A stretch of DNA of 64,000 nt from Septoria linicola (GCA_024114885.1 CP099420.1:558001-622000), one strand, 5' to 3'. Positions 21,383-32,644 are shown, numbered from the stretch's first letter. Made by a program: numbers and translations. Notes: generated from the letters alone by a model not told the origin.

Positions 21383-22740
21383 ATGGGCTACATACGTCAA
21401 GAGGCACTTCCACGCCTCAAGGAGTACAAGTACTCTGGTAAGCATCAATGCATCCATTCTGGCAAGCGATATGCTCACTCACATCTTACAGGCGTGGACC
21501 ACAGCTTGCTATCACGATATGTTCTCAAGCCATACTGGTGGTCCAAAGTGATCGAGCTCTTCCCGCTTTCCATGGCGCCGAATGCAATCACATTGACTGG
21601 TTTCGGCTTTGTCGTAGCCAACGTGCTGACATTGCTCTACTACTCGCCGACTCTGGACCAAGAATGTCCATCATGGGTATACGCGTCCTGGTCAATTGGT
21701 CTCTTCCTGTATCAGACACTCGACGCGATTGACGGAACTCAAGCAAGGCGAACCAGGCAGAGTGGGCCTCTGGGAGAGCTTTTTGATCATGGTGTTGATG
21801 CTGTGAACACTAGTCTTGAGGTCTTGTTGTTTGCAGCTGCGATGCAATTCGGCCAGAGTTGGAAGACTGTGTTGGTGTTGTTCGCAAGTCTCCTCACCTT
21901 CTATGTCCAGACTTGGGACGAGTGAGTCCTGATCATTGATCCCCTGAACACGGCGTCTGCTGACTTTTTACTAGGTACCACACCAAGACGCTTACCCTTG
22001 GCTTCATCTCTGGACCCGTTGAGGGCATACTGACTCTCTGCATTGTGTACGGCATCACTGCTTACACCGGAGGTAGCTACTGGCGCCAACCAATGCTCTA
22101 TGCCCTAGGAGTTCCGCACTACGAATTTCTGCCAAGTATCGCATATAACATGGACTTCGGAGACTTTTACTTGGTCTATGGAGGCATCGTGCTCATCCCC
22201 TCGGTGATCGGCAGCGCGCTCAATGTCATGGAAGCAAGACGCAAGCGAGGCGAGCGCACACGTGTGGCGCTTCTTGGACTCCTGCCATTCTTCGTAACCT
22301 GGGCGTTGATTGCCGCCTACCTGGCCCTACAGCCGATCATCCTGCGCGAGCATCTTGTGCCATTTGTCCTCTATGCTGGAATGGTCAATGCGTACAGCGT
22401 TGGGCAGATGATTACAGCTCATCTGACCTTGTCCGAATTCCCATATCAGAACGTTATTGCACTGCCTATGGTTTACGGAGTCATTGACTCGATCGGTCCG
22501 GTTCTTTTACGCAAGTTTGGCATCGGATGGTACAGCTCGCTTGGAGAAGGAGTTTATCAAGTGGCGTTCCTGTTCACGTGCGTCGGTCTAGCTTTCGGCG
22601 TATACGGCAGCTTCGTTGTCGATGTCATTGTTGACATCTGTGACTATCTGGACATCTGGTGCCTGACGATCAAGCATCCGTACACCGCTGAGGTCGAGGA
22701 ATCTAGCTCCAAGCATATCAACGAGAAGAAGGCGGCGTAA
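21383..22740 (+). CDS. EPT1: Choline/ethanolaminephosphotransferase (CDP-alcohol phosphatidyltransferase)
   Basis: Exons 21383-21437, 21492-21921 and 21975-22740 (54- and 53-nt introns) give 416 residues. The CDP-alcohol phosphatidyltransferase signature is complete: D-G-T-Q-A-R then G-P-L-G and E-L-F-D-H-G-V-D, with both downstream aspartates. About eight to ten membrane segments follow the family pattern, and the short N-terminus (MGYIRQEALPRLKEYKYS) matches fungal Ept1/Cpt1. The enzyme transfers phosphocholine or phosphoethanolamine from the CDP form to diacylglycerol in the ER or Golgi, the last step of the Kennedy pathway. Yeast has two paralogues (CPT1, EPT1); which activity dominates here cannot be told, so the symbol is the closest choice. 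The C-terminus ends in a lysine-rich KHINEKKAA tail, which may act as ER retrieval signal. Confidence 0.9.
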
Positions 22741-24032
22741 GAGCAATATCTGGGCCATCCACAGGTCACACGAGCACTTTCCGAGAATGGACAACTTTCC
22801 CGGACGAAGCTTTTGCATCATCGGCGGAACATCCGCGGCCTACATTAGAGGCGTATGGTTGGAAGACTTGCATGAATCACATGAAATATATAATGATACC
22901 CCTCGCATACACGCGCGCGGTCTCGATGTCTTTCTCCAAATTGCTACGAGCTCCTGTCCCATATCGTCCTCCCTTCGAAGGGCAAGATTTTGACCAAGAC
23001 TATGTCCACAGCTCAACATATCCAGGAAGATCGCTATAACAACCACATGGCATGTCCTCCATCCCTTTTCCTCCAGCAAGAGATCGGTAGTTGGCGGAGG
23101 ACAGAATGGGACCAACACTAACACGCTCAGTAGTCAGGCACACTATCCTTAGTTCTCAGCTCCATGAGAGATGTCTTATTCGCCCAACGAGCCCCAGAGA
23201 CGAAGCTCAAAGTCCCGCCTGGAGTTCCTGCGGGCTATCAAGGAGCAGGGCCCGATCTCGACAAGCAGAAGAGGGGTCAAGAAAGCAATTTCGAACAGAA
23301 TCAGGCTCTTCGTGATGCTCGGTTGAAGTGAACGTTCTTGTCACCCGATTCATCGAGTTTCGTGCTAAACCGAACGAGACTGTCGTTGCACTTTACTGTG
23401 CAAATGGCTCCAGCTTCACCGATCGCTGGGGAGAGGAAGGCTCATTCCGCTTATCGTCCCAGCGTACTCATGGAGGTCTATGTAACATCGAGGCATTGGT
23501 ACGAGAGCTCAGGCGATGGGGACTGTAATGACCATGTGAATAGTTGCTAGCTACCTGTATTGTTGTTGGCGGCACCTCCAACTGCTCAATGTGGCGGCGT
23601 CGAGCATTAATGAAATCCATCAAATACGTCCCAGGCTGCAGCTGCCCCTCATTACCTGCATGGCAGTCGTCCATCGTGCTTCCCACATATATCACCTAGC
23701 TCGCTTTCGATCGCATTGCCGACAAGCTATATTGTATTTAGCACTTTGTGTCAGCAGTATCGATTCCTCACAGGCCTTCCTCTCGCGCAGACATCGGCCG
23801 TTGCAGACATCGGAGCGATCTCCCCACAAGGTCCAAGCGGCTTCCAGAAGGCTTCTTTGACGAATCGGAGCCGCAAAGGCTACTGCTGACCTCGAGGCGA
23901 CGACGACACGGTGAATCGCCCAGTGACATGCGACTATGCGGTAGCGTTTAGTCATACAGCTCAGCGTCGACCTTGTACCGCTATCGCCGCGCCGATGCGC
24001 ACACGTCGCGCAGACAATCGCATTCCCTGACC
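22741..24032. other. Intergenic, 1.29 kb, including the Kog1 promoter
   Basis: Mostly without support for genes. One exception is the short open frame at 23164-23331, listed separately. The 200 bp before 24033 are GC-rich and would be the Kog1 leader. No RNA gene or repeat is seen. Confidence 0.4.
23164..23331 (+). CDS. Candidate small protein, 55 residues
   Basis: An ATG-initiated frame of 55 codons encodes MRDVLFAQRAPETKLKVPPG followed by VPAGYQGAGPDLDKQKRGQE and a charged end with QALRDARLK. The composition (Pro/Gly turn-rich centre, then a charged helix) looks more protein-like than the surrounding frames, whose translations are Arg/Ser/Leu-rich. It could stand alone or be the last exon of a longer gene; a TAG lies in frame shortly upstream and no clear acceptor with a matching upstream exon was found. 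No family is recognised. Support is composition only. Confidence 0.35.
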   Translation: MRDVLFAQRAPETKLKVPPGVPAGYQGAGPDLDKQKRGQESNFEQNQALRDARLK

Positions 24033-27000
24033 ATGACACGCGAGGGAAGCGGCGGCGGCGCATTGCCATCTTCTGCGCATGGGACCTCGAGCTTCTTGCC
24101 AGAGTCGGTCTACGGCCAGCGGTCCAAGCATCCGCAGCCTTCGAGCATCACGATCGAGTCCACCGCCAACAACACCCCCGCCAGCAACAAGTCCGCGCCC
24201 GCTGCAGCCTTCCGGCCCACCACGCCTGCCTCGTCAACACGTTCGCGGTCCAGCGCGCACCTGCAGCAGCAGCAGCACCGGAATGGCCACCACGAAGAGG
24301 ACGACGAGGACGACAACGATGAGGAGGAGGATGGCTCCGAAGACGAAGACGACCAAGGCCTGCAGTTGCCCGCCAATGGACGTCGAGCGCCCGCGACAGC
24401 AGCTCCCAAGCCGCCTCTATCCCGCGCACGCAGCGACTATGGGCAAGGCGCATATCGTCAGCAGAATGGGCACATGAACGGGAAACCCGGCGAGAAGAAG
24501 AAAGACGACGATCTGGCCATGAGACATGGCTGGGAAGCACAGCTGCAGAATGAAGAGGCCGCGAAGAACCTCAGTGAGAACTTCTTCATGTACTATGAGG
24601 ATAAGCGGCACGAGACTGCTGGCAACTTACCTTCCGACTTTGACCCAAAGAACATGGTCACCGAATGGCGCATGAAGGATCGGCTGAAGACCGTGTCTGC
24701 CCTGCTGGCTGTCTGCCTCAATGTGGGAGTCGATCCGCCGGATGTGATCAAGACGAATCCTTGTGCGCGATTGGAGTGCTGGGTAGATCCTGTGCCACAG
24801 GACAGCACGAACCAGAACTCAAACAACACAAACGCTCAGATTGGAAAGAACTTGCAGTCACAGTATGAGAACCTATCATTACGGACGCGATATAAGGCTG
24901 TGATGGATCCGACGATAGAAGAACTTAAGAAGTACACGACCTCGCTCCGACGCACAGCGCACGCGGAACGTATTCTGTTCCATTACAACGGCCACGGTGT
25001 GCCCAAGCCGACACAAAGTGGCGAGGTCTGGTGCTTCAACCGAAGCTATACGCAATACATTCCTATCAGCCTCTTTGACCTCCAAGAGTGGGTGGGCGCA
25101 CCAGGACTGTGGGTGTGGGACTGTAGTGCAGCTTCCGGCATCATCCAGGGCTTTCTCGAGGGTGCACAAAAGCACAACGTCAATCAGCAGGAAGCCCTGA
25201 AACGAGATCCCAACAGGGCGCAACAGCAGCCACTGATCAAATGGGAAGACTGCATACACTTGGCGGCATGTCGAGAGAACGAGGTACTTCCGACGAATCC
25301 AGATCTGCCGGCTGACCTATTCACCTCATGTTTGACCACGCCAATAATGATGGCAGTGCGATTCTTCATCCTGCAAAATCCTCTCGGCTCAACGTTTGGA
25401 GTAAGTCTTGATCAGGCGAGAAACATTCCTGGCAAGGTCAGTGAACGCAGGACACCACTCGGCGAGCTCAACTGGATTTTCACCGCGATCACTGATACCA
25501 TTGCGTGGAATTGTCTCGAGAAGCCGCTCTTCAAGAAGCTATTCAGACAGGATCTTATGGTCGCCGCATTATTTCGCAACTTCCTTCTTGCACAAAGGGT
25601 AATGCGAATGTACCATTGTCGGCCCCAGTCATATCCGAACATACCTGACACCCATGATCATCCTCTGTGGCGAAGCTGGGATCTTGCTGTTGAGATGATT
25701 TTGTCGCAGCTGCCAAGCTTGATTGAGCAGCAAAAGGCGCACGAAGCTGCCATCGAGGGCCAACAAAATCCTCAAGGCGGATCCTCACCACAAATGCCGG
25801 AGCTTGAATACAAGCATTCTGACTTCTTTGCTGACCAGCTCTCAGCTTTCGAGGTCTATCTCAGTGCTGCGCCAAGCAATCCAAGTGTCGCAGGATATGC
25901 TAAACCACCAGAACAACTTCCCATCGTCTTGCAGGTTTTGTTGTCCCAAGTGCACAGGCTTAGGGCGCTTGTGTTACTGTCGAAATTTCTCGATCTTGGT
26001 CCATGGGCAGTCAATCTTGCTTTAAGCATTGGGATCTTCCCCTATGTGCTGAAGCTGTTGCAGTCCCAGGCCCTTGAGCTGAAAGCGCCGATGGTGTTCA
26101 TCTGGGCACGAATACTCGCAGTCGATCAGAGCTGCCAAGCAGATCTGTTGAAAGATCAGGGCTATGCTTACTTCACCAACATTCTCAACGCGACCAACGG
26201 CATTCCTATGGGCAATGTCGCGGAACATCGTGCCATGTGCGTTTTCGTGATCGCCATGTTCTGCAAGGACTTCAAGCAGGGCAAGGCAGCAGTTCTGGAC
26301 AGCAATCCTGAGCTGATTGAGCTCTGTCTGGGACATCTGCAGGACATGGAGAATCCGCTTTTGAGGCAGTTCAGCTTGTTGTGCTTAAGTCACCTCTGCC
26401 GGGACTATTCTACTGCTAAGGAGGCATACATGGCGCATGCTGCACAGGAGCGCATTTGTGACTGCAGCCATGATCCTGTGCCTGAAGTACGTACCGCTAT
26501 GCTCAACGCACTGACTAGCTTCATCGCTACAGGCGAGATAGATGGCGACGTTATCGAAATGGAAGAGATGCTCGTTGGTGTCATTATTAGTATGGGCATG
26601 GACGGGTCAATTATGGTGCGGAAAGAGTTGACTGTCTTCTACTCGGAATACGTGAAGAGGTATCTGAAGCGCTTCCTGTGTGCTGCGTTCGAGCAGTTGC
26701 AGGAAGAGCAGGATAGAAGAAGTGGCAAGGAGCAAGTTGTTGATGATTTCATCGCGATGCAAAAGGAGAACGGCCTCGAAGCGCTGATACAGAATGGATC
26801 TGGCAGAGGATCGCATCACAGGAGTGTCTCAGCAGCGGCTGCTGACAGTGAGCCACGGTCTGTGAAGCCAATCGCGCGTCAGTCCAATTCGTTGGGAACG
26901 ATATATCGAGCGGTCTGGCGGCAAATCATGAGTCTGTCTACAGACTCGCATCGCGAGGTTGCCCGGAACGCAGGCATCATTGTAGATTACGTGCTCAATG

Positions 27001-28760
27001 CACTACTAGAGTCTCCTCTGGGTCAAGCTTCTGAGGTCATTCTGGACGAGCTGGAGCGACGAACGACAATGGAAGCATCCACTATGGGCGCCGCAGTCCA
27101 GCCACTCAGCAGAGTGCAGCCAGCTGGACAGGGACCCCGACCCGAGACGCCACCAAGTCCTTCAGCTTCGATAAGCTCACGGCCGGATGGGTATTTTGCT
27201 CTTTCTAGGACAGCCAGTGTCGCACAAGCACTTGGGAAACTTGTCGGGTGGGGTGCGAAGACTCCGGGAGAAGCTTCTACACCCGGTTCGCCAACTCATG
27301 CTCGACGTGGCTCAAACTTCAGCGTTACTACGCCCTATCGATCGCGCCCTCTGACACCGCACGATGCTTCCATGCTGCCTCCGGACGCCTTGGACACTAT
27401 CCAAGGTCCAGCGCATCAACCTCCCGCCCGGGTACCGTCGACACCGTACTACCAAGCACGCGATCTGTCAGCACTGCCTGAGCTGCCTCTGAAGTCGACA
27501 TTCTTTGACTGGTCAGCCTCGTATTTCCGGGAGGCTCAAATGCGACCTTCTGAAGCAGATCAGCCAGGTTCGAGAGACTACAATGAACGCCTCTGGCGGC
27601 GAAACCGCAATGATAAGATCATCGCGTCAACTCAGCCGCTCAAGGAGGCAGCTGGTTCGCAAGGGTGGGACAAGCCGTGTGGCTACTTCGGCATAGGAGC
27701 CGCACCTGTGAAGATGGTGTTCCACCAATTCGAGAGCCATCTCGTCACCAGCGACGACCGGGACAGCATTGCCATTTGGGACTGGAGTCAAGAGAAACAG
27801 CTTGCGCGATTTAGCAATGGGAACCCGAAGGGTAGTCGTGTGACTGAAGTCCAATTCATCAACGAAGATGACATGGCGATGCTCATGGTTGGATCCAGCG
27901 ACGGCGTCATCAAAATTTACCGGGATTATGACGATCTCAAGAAGATCACGCATGTATCTTCCTTTCGAGCACTGTACGATCTCGTCCCTAGTACGGGCGG
28001 GACATCTGGATTAGTGTTCGATTGGCAACAAGGTCAAGGTAAAGCCCTCGTAGCGGGCGATGACCGCGTTGTCCGAGTCTGGCAAGTCGGCCAAGAGCTG
28101 TGCGTGAACGACATTCAGACAAGGTCTAGTGCTTGCATCACAAGTCTCACATCAGATCAAGTCGAGGGAAACGTGTTCGTCGCAGGATTTGGAAATGGCT
28201 CCGTCAAAGCGTATGATCAGAGAAGACCGAACGCTGAGACCATGGTTTTGGGATGGAAGGAACATACGTCCTGGATTGTGGGTGTCCATCTGCAGCGTGG
28301 TGGCATGCGTGAGCTGATCTCTGCTGAATCGAATGGAGGCATTCGTCTTTGGGACCTTCGCATGAGTAAAGCAGTCGAGAAGCTCAATCCGGGCAAGAGC
28401 AGGGAGCCGCGCAGTCTTCGGACCTTATCTGTTCACGAACATGCGCCTGTGTTCGCAACAGGTGGCAAAGATCACACTATTCGCGTCTACAACACGAAGC
28501 TACAGCCACTTAGCAAGTTCGAGCCATACATGTCCTACCTTCGCGTTGGTCTCGGAGGCAATGCTAGGAATGCTCCCATTACTGCTACGGCCTTTCATCC
28601 GCATAGGATGATGTTGGCATGTGGAGCGGTGAATGATGGCCATGTCAACTTGTTCAAGTGCGACGTTGACGAAGATTATGTCAGGAGTCATGATAGTGTT
28701 GTGGAGGATTGGCCGCCATCGAGTGGTAGTGGATACACGACTCCTGGTGGCAGGTTCTAG
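24033..28760 (+). CDS. KOG1: TORC1 subunit Kog1/Raptor
   Basis: One intronless frame of 1575 residues from the ATG at 24033; the frame is open 20 codons further upstream but has no other ATG. Residues 1-185 are low-complexity, with a QQQQ run and a long acidic stretch (EEDDEDDNDEEEDGSEDEDD). The raptor N-terminal, caspase-like domain follows: LSLRTRYKAVMDPT, ILFHYNGHGVPKPT near residue 318 and WVWDCSAASGI near 360. HEAT-type repeats occupy the middle, interrupted by a Ser/Pro-rich linker (about 1030-1130). From about residue 1220 to the end, seven WD-type repeats form a propeller (IAIWDWSQ, VRVWQVG, IRLWDLR, IRVYNTK). Kog1 presents substrates to Tor kinase in nutrient-sensing TORC1 at the vacuole. 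The length matches other filamentous ascomycetes. Confidence 0.95.
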   Translation: MTREGSGGGALPSSAHGTSSFLPESVYGQRSKHPQPSSITIESTANNTPASNKSAPAAAFRPTTPASSTRSRSSAHLQQQQHRNGHHEEDDEDDNDEEEDGSEDEDDQGLQLPANGRRAPATAAPKPPLSRARSDYGQGAYRQQNGHMNGKPGEKKKDDDLAMRHGWEAQLQNEEAAKNLSENFFMYYEDKRHETAGNLPSDFDPKNMVTEWRMKDRLKTVSALLAVCLNVGVDPPDVIKTNPCARLECWVDPVPQDSTNQNSNNTNAQIGKNLQSQYENLSLRTRYKAVMDPTIEELKKYTTSLRRTAHAERILFHYNGHGVPKPTQSGEVWCFNRSYTQYIPISLFDLQEWVGAPGLWVWDCSAASGIIQGFLEGAQKHNVNQQEALKRDPNRAQQQPLIKWEDCIHLAACRENEVLPTNPDLPADLFTSCLTTPIMMAVRFFILQNPLGSTFGVSLDQARNIPGKVSERRTPLGELNWIFTAITDTIAWNCLEKPLFKKLFRQDLMVAALFRNFLLAQRVMRMYHCRPQSYPNIPDTHDHPLWRSWDLAVEMILSQLPSLIEQQKAHEAAIEGQQNPQGGSSPQMPELEYKHSDFFADQLSAFEVYLSAAPSNPSVAGYAKPPEQLPIVLQVLLSQVHRLRALVLLSKFLDLGPWAVNLALSIGIFPYVLKLLQSQALELKAPMVFIWARILAVDQSCQADLLKDQGYAYFTNILNATNGIPMGNVAEHRAMCVFVIAMFCKDFKQGKAAVLDSNPELIELCLGHLQDMENPLLRQFSLLCLSHLCRDYSTAKEAYMAHAAQERICDCSHDPVPEVRTAMLNALTSFIATGEIDGDVIEMEEMLVGVIISMGMDGSIMVRKELTVFYSEYVKRYLKRFLCAAFEQLQEEQDRRSGKEQVVDDFIAMQKENGLEALIQNGSGRGSHHRSVSAAAADSEPRSVKPIARQSNSLGTIYRAVWRQIMSLSTDSHREVARNAGIIVDYVLNALLESPLGQASEVILDELERRTTMEASTMGAAVQPLSRVQPAGQGPRPETPPSPSASISSRPDGYFALSRTASVAQALGKLVGWGAKTPGEASTPGSPTHARRGSNFSVTTPYRSRPLTPHDASMLPPDALDTIQGPAHQPPARVPSTPYYQARDLSALPELPLKSTFFDWSASYFREAQMRPSEADQPGSRDYNERLWRRNRNDKIIASTQPLKEAAGSQGWDKPCGYFGIGAAPVKMVFHQFESHLVTSDDRDSIAIWDWSQEKQLARFSNGNPKGSRVTEVQFINEDDMAMLMVGSSDGVIKIYRDYDDLKKITHVSSFRALYDLVPSTGGTSGLVFDWQQGQGKALVAGDDRVVRVWQVGQELCVNDIQTRSSACITSLTSDQVEGNVFVAGFGNGSVKAYDQRRPNAETMVLGWKEHTSWIVGVHLQRGGMRELISAESNGGIRLWDLRMSKAVEKLNPGKSREPRSLRTLSVHEHAPVFATGGKDHTIRVYNTKLQPLSKFEPYMSYLRVGLGGNARNAPITATAFHPHRMMLACGAVNDGHVNLFKCDVDEDYVRSHDSVVEDWPPSSGSGYTTPGGRF

Positions 28761-29446
28761 CCGGGTCTGCGGCGCAGGAAGTTAGGCCTCGCGAATGAGG
28801 TGGCATCGGCAGCGTCTTCGCGTCGTGCAACTATAGCGTCAGCAACAATGCATCTCATCGCGGCGACGGAGTGGGCTATCTCGGCTGCGGCTTTGTCTAC
28901 GCCTGCTGAGCCACAGCCACGACTCAAACTTTCTACAGCTGTTGCCTTACTGGAACACGGCCGCGATGATCGTCCCCCCTCTCGTTGCCGGGAGATATGC
29001 GACTCGGCACCTCCTGTCATGACTAACTTGAAAACGGGACCGAGTCCATCGTCGCTGGACTTGACGATGAAGGACTTGATCGGATTCGGAGAAGAGATTG
29101 ACGCTCCACCGACGCCCCTAGCGAGGTAGGACAACGGCAAGCACTGCACGAAAGCAGTATAGAACGAAGAAGCGGAATAGACGAAGAGGTTTTTCGAATG
29201 GGAGAATTGAGTGAGTGATTGACACTTTAGCACGGCGTTTTGGAGGGTTTGGTTGATGCGCTCTGCAATCGGCAGAGCAGCAGCTTACACATGCATGATT
29301 GAACAGTAAAGTGCGAAGGGCGTGTCACAATAGCATGTATATTGGGGGTTCGAGGCTTGTGTACTAGCAAAGATTGGCCTGAAGCGAGATCAGCGAGCGA
29401 GATCGCGTTATGCAAAGCAGGTATGTAATACAGTAGCGACAACAAT
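28761..29446. other. Intergenic, 686 bp downstream of Kog1
   Basis: A frame of 158 codons on the minus strand (28757-29233) and one of 109 codons on the plus strand (28800-29129) overlap here. The minus frame has no ATG near its start and the plus frame is Ala/Ser/Pro-rich without a motif; neither is convincing. No repeat is seen. Confidence 0.35.
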
Positions 29447-29732
29447 ATGTTGGACAGTGTTGAAAATCATGTCGAAGCGCGAAGGCAAGTGCAGGTAGAG
29501 ATGGATGCAGATCCGTCGCGTGGCAATTTATCTACTACAGGAGGAAGCGGAGCAGGCAATCAATATTGGCGAATACCAAGAGCCACTGGCGGTCGGCATC
29601 CACATCAGGTCGCATCATCACAAGACCTCGCACGAAATCTACGCGAACACAGACGACTGCGCGATTACTGTGCTGGCAGCCGACTTCGGCAAGCGCGACG
29701 CTAAATGGAGACAATTCCCGCTCGGGCAATGA
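29447..29732 (+). CDS. Candidate small two-exon protein, 79 residues
   Basis: Exons 29447-29494 and 29541-29732, joined in phase 0 through a 46-nt GTAGAG...ACAG intron, give MLDSVENHVEARRQVQ joined to EEAEQAINIGEYQEPLAVGI, then a His-rich turn (RSHHHKTSH) and AITVLAADFGKRDAKWRQFPLGQ. Unspliced reading of either frame gives a less protein-like product. The second exon alternates hydrophobic residues as in beta strands (LAVGIHI, AITVLAADF). No family is recognised, and no signal peptide or membrane segment is present. The support is the splice logic and composition; transcript data would decide. Confidence 0.4.
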
Positions 29733-30107
29733 ACAACCTATACTTTCCAGGGATCTGCATGCAGGCAGCTTAAATGAAGCTTTCCTCCGCCCGACGCGGT
29801 CCGAAGGATGTGACGAGAAGTGTTTCATGATGCTTCGAAGCGATTGCTTAATATAGAAGGTTGGATAATTGCTGGAAGGTTGTGTATGATCGACACTGGA
29901 GAGGGTGCTTGGCTCGCTGGACATTGTTCCGTGTATGGAAAAATTTCGGTGGAGGTTGATTGCTTGAGCGAAACGGTGAACAAGCGGGTGTAGGTGGGCG
30001 TGGGATGGAATTTTGAGAGAGTATAGATTGCAGTGGTGTCCTCTCGATTTGGGTTTGTTATTGTGGACTTCTGGACCTCTTGCTCGATAACTTGGTGTTC
30101 TTCCACC
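29733..30107. promoter_or_regulatory. Promoter region of the rhamnogalacturonan lyase
   Basis: The 375-bp stretch before the lyase start has no supported gene. Minus-strand frames crossing it (29535-29924, 29825-30244) have no recognisable content. Carbon-control sites could lie here but I cannot single one out. Confidence 0.35.
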
Positions 30108-31803
30108 ATGGCATTCAGAAAGCTGGCCTTCTGCCTATTGGGCTTATCGGCAAGTGTGGTGGCGCAGTTTGGATTGACGGAAGAGAGTGATAGCTTCGTG
30201 GTGAATGCTGGGTCGGCGAATTCTTTGGTCGCTACGATTCGCAAGTCGGATTGCGATATCAGATCTATTGTCTTCCGAGGGACAGAGCTTCAAGGACCGC
30301 AGTCGCAAGGTACCCACATAGGGTCAGGCCTTGGGACGGCGTCTGTTACGGCGGAGACTATCGATGGTATGTCAAAATGAGCTGTATGGGTGCAGAAGTG
30401 AGCTGATTTGCCATACAGACAAGTATGTCAAGGTCACTTGCGAAACAGACACTCTGACGCACTATATCGTGGTCGTATCCGGCGATTCAAATTTGTACAT
30501 GGCTACACACATCACAGCTGAGCCTGCTGTCGGTGAGCTGCGATACCTAGCTCGCCTCGACAGCTCCGTCTTTCCAGACGAGTATCCCTTCGGCGAGGCT
30601 TCGACCACTGTTGGAAGCACAGAGACGATCGAAGGCTCGGATGTCTTTGTTGTTGATGGGCAGACGCGAAGCAAGTTTTACTCCTCGCAGCGGTTCATCG
30701 ATGATCATGTACATTGTGTTGCCGGAGCGGATGTACATGCCTGCTTCGTCAAGCCGCAATACGAATCCTCATCTGGTGGACCGTTCTTCCGAGACATCAA
30801 CAGCAATAACGGAGGTGTATACACGTCTTTGTCGTTTTATATGAACAGTGGACATGCTCAAACGGAAGCTTATCGCATGGGATTGCACGGGCCGTACTCT
30901 CTCAGCTTTACTCGCAGCGGCATACCGCAGCTTGCAGACTATGACTTCTCTTTCTTTGCCGATCTCGACATCGAGGGCTATGTCCCAGAATCTGAACGAG
31001 GCTACGTTTCAGGTACTGCTTCTGGTGTATCGAGCGATTTCCAGACTGTTGCACACTGGTTCAACGACGAAGCACAATACTGGACGTATGCTTCAGGCGG
31101 CAATTTCACGTCGCCGGCTATGAAGCCTGGGACGTACACTATGAAACTTTACCGAACGGAACTGGAAGTGGCCTCTCAAAGTGTTGAGGTGACTGCCGGG
31201 TCGACGACGTCTAGCAATATTGCCAATGCACTGGAAGAGCCAAGTACCAGATTGTGGACAATCGGAACCTGCGATGGCCAGCCAACCGGTTTCCTGAACG
31301 CAGATAAGCAGCTACGAATGCATCCATCTGACTCTCGTATGGGCGCTTGGGGTCCGTTGACATACAATGTCAATTCTTCCTCCGAAGCAGACTTCCCAAT
31401 GGCTCTGTTCAAAGCTGTCAATAGCCCACAGACGATCAACTTCGATCTCGGCTCAGGTGACGCTGGCGCAGCTATACTTCGCATCCGCACGACTCTGGCT
31501 TTCGCTTCTGGCCGTCCGTCTGTGACTGTCAATGATTGGGCTGGTAAGGCACCTGCAGCTCCAACCAAGATTGACAGCCGTGGCGTGACGAGAGGTGCTT
31601 ATCGTGGCTTTGGGGAGGCATATGAGTTCGAAATTCCGGAGGGAACACTCATCGATGGCAAGAACACTATCGAGATCAGTGTCATTTCTGGATCGTCAGG
31701 CGAGACGTTTCTGTCGCCGAACTTCGTAAGTGCTTAGGCTCGAATTGCGTTGCTCATGCTGACTTGTTGCTAGATTCTTGACTGCGTCGAATTATACCGG
31801 TGA
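30108..31803 (+). CDS. Secreted rhamnogalacturonan lyase (polysaccharide lyase family 4)
   Basis: Exons 30108-30366, 30419-31725 and 31774-31803 give 531 residues, close to the length of Aspergillus RG lyase A. Residues 1-19 are a signal peptide (MAFRKLAFCLLGLSASVVA, cut before QFGLTEESDSFVVNAG). The N-terminal beta-sandwich catalytic part is followed by a fibronectin-type section (GYVSGTASG...PAMKPGTYTMKLY) and a C-terminal carbohydrate-binding sandwich ending NFILDCVELYR. The last exon is only ten codons, and it supplies the conserved DCVEL(Y) end that the second exon alone lacks. The enzyme splits the Rha-GalA backbone of rhamnogalacturonan I in plant pectin by beta-elimination, outside the cell. 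This fits a plant-associated fungus. Confidence 0.92.
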
Positions 31804-32101
31804 TCGTTCTGATCTATATAACACTGACTCAGGCGCCGAATAGCATAGAATTGTTGTCTGCCAACTTGAAGCTCTCAGGATCATGCATCGCGTAGCTCTC
31901 CAATAGAACAATGTAGCGAGCCGCCACAGTGACCAGGGTTATCATGCAGCTGAGCTCTACGTCAGCTGGTGTCATCAGCGAGATACAGAATTCACTTTTC
32001 GCTAGCCGCGTGAATCTGACACGACTAACCTCTATACGCGCATTCACCTTTGCTCTGGATGATCCAAACTCTAAAACGACCAGAAGTATCGTGCTGCTAC
32101 C

Positions 32102-32611
32102 ATGGGCATCCCATACAGTAAGCAAATCAATGCTGCGTTCGAGGTAAGCTCTGCAGTTGGCGATGGTTGAGGGCAACAATAGTTGACTGTAGTCAAGGAA
32201 GTCACGCCGTTGGTAGCAGAAGGCTTCGAAGTCTTGCAGACTACACGCAATATCACGTTCCTCCTGGCCGAGATCCAAGTCTTGACAGTTCTCATTCTCT
32301 TCTTCGTTTTGATCGCCTTGTGCTTACTGCTGGTTACTTGCAATCCTGATATGGAACGAGAGCGGCAAGCTCTCGTCACGCCGATTTTGAAGTGGCTGGT
32401 GAGCTGGATCGTGAGCAGCGAAGGGAAGCTACGTGTCTGGCTTGCAGGACTGCTCATTGTCTTGGGCGGTCTTGCAGTAGTGTATGGGCACTACTGGGCG
32501 TATTTTCGGCATCAAAAGACAGCGAGCGGAGAAGATGTTGCTGATCAGCCGGCGGAGTCTGGTGACGGCAAAGATGTAGAAAGAATCAGAGAGGGGAAGG
32601 CTTCGCAGTGA
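32102..32611 (+). CDS. Small two-pass membrane protein, unnamed fungal family
   Basis: Exons 32102-32143 and 32183-32611 give 156 residues: MGIPYSKQINAAFE joined to LTVVKEVTPLVAEGFEVLQTTRNI. Two hydrophobic helices follow, about residues 45-75 (VLTVLILFFVLIALCLLLVT) and 105-125 (VWLAGLLIVLGGLAVVYGHY), with a charged cytoplasmic tail. The opening MGIPYSKQINAAF...VTPLVA.GFEVLQT is familiar from small conserved Pezizomycotina proteins of unknown function. The intron is only 39 nt (GTAAGC...AATAG) and has no clear branch site, yet an in-frame TGA at 32167-32169 makes splicing necessary. The join is the weakest part of the model. Confidence 0.65.
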
Positions 32612-32644
32612 GGTAGAACTAATTGATGGAGAATGCCAAGCGGA

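Noticed and set aside
24110..24540. Minus-strand Arg/Ser- and Cys-rich frames opposite the Kog1 N-terminus
   Set aside because: They mirror the low-complexity acidic and Gln codons of Kog1 and have no independent support.
28757..29233. 158-codon minus-strand frame downstream of Kog1
   Set aside because: No ATG near its start, overlaps the Kog1 stop and has low-complexity Ala/Arg/Ser composition without a motif.
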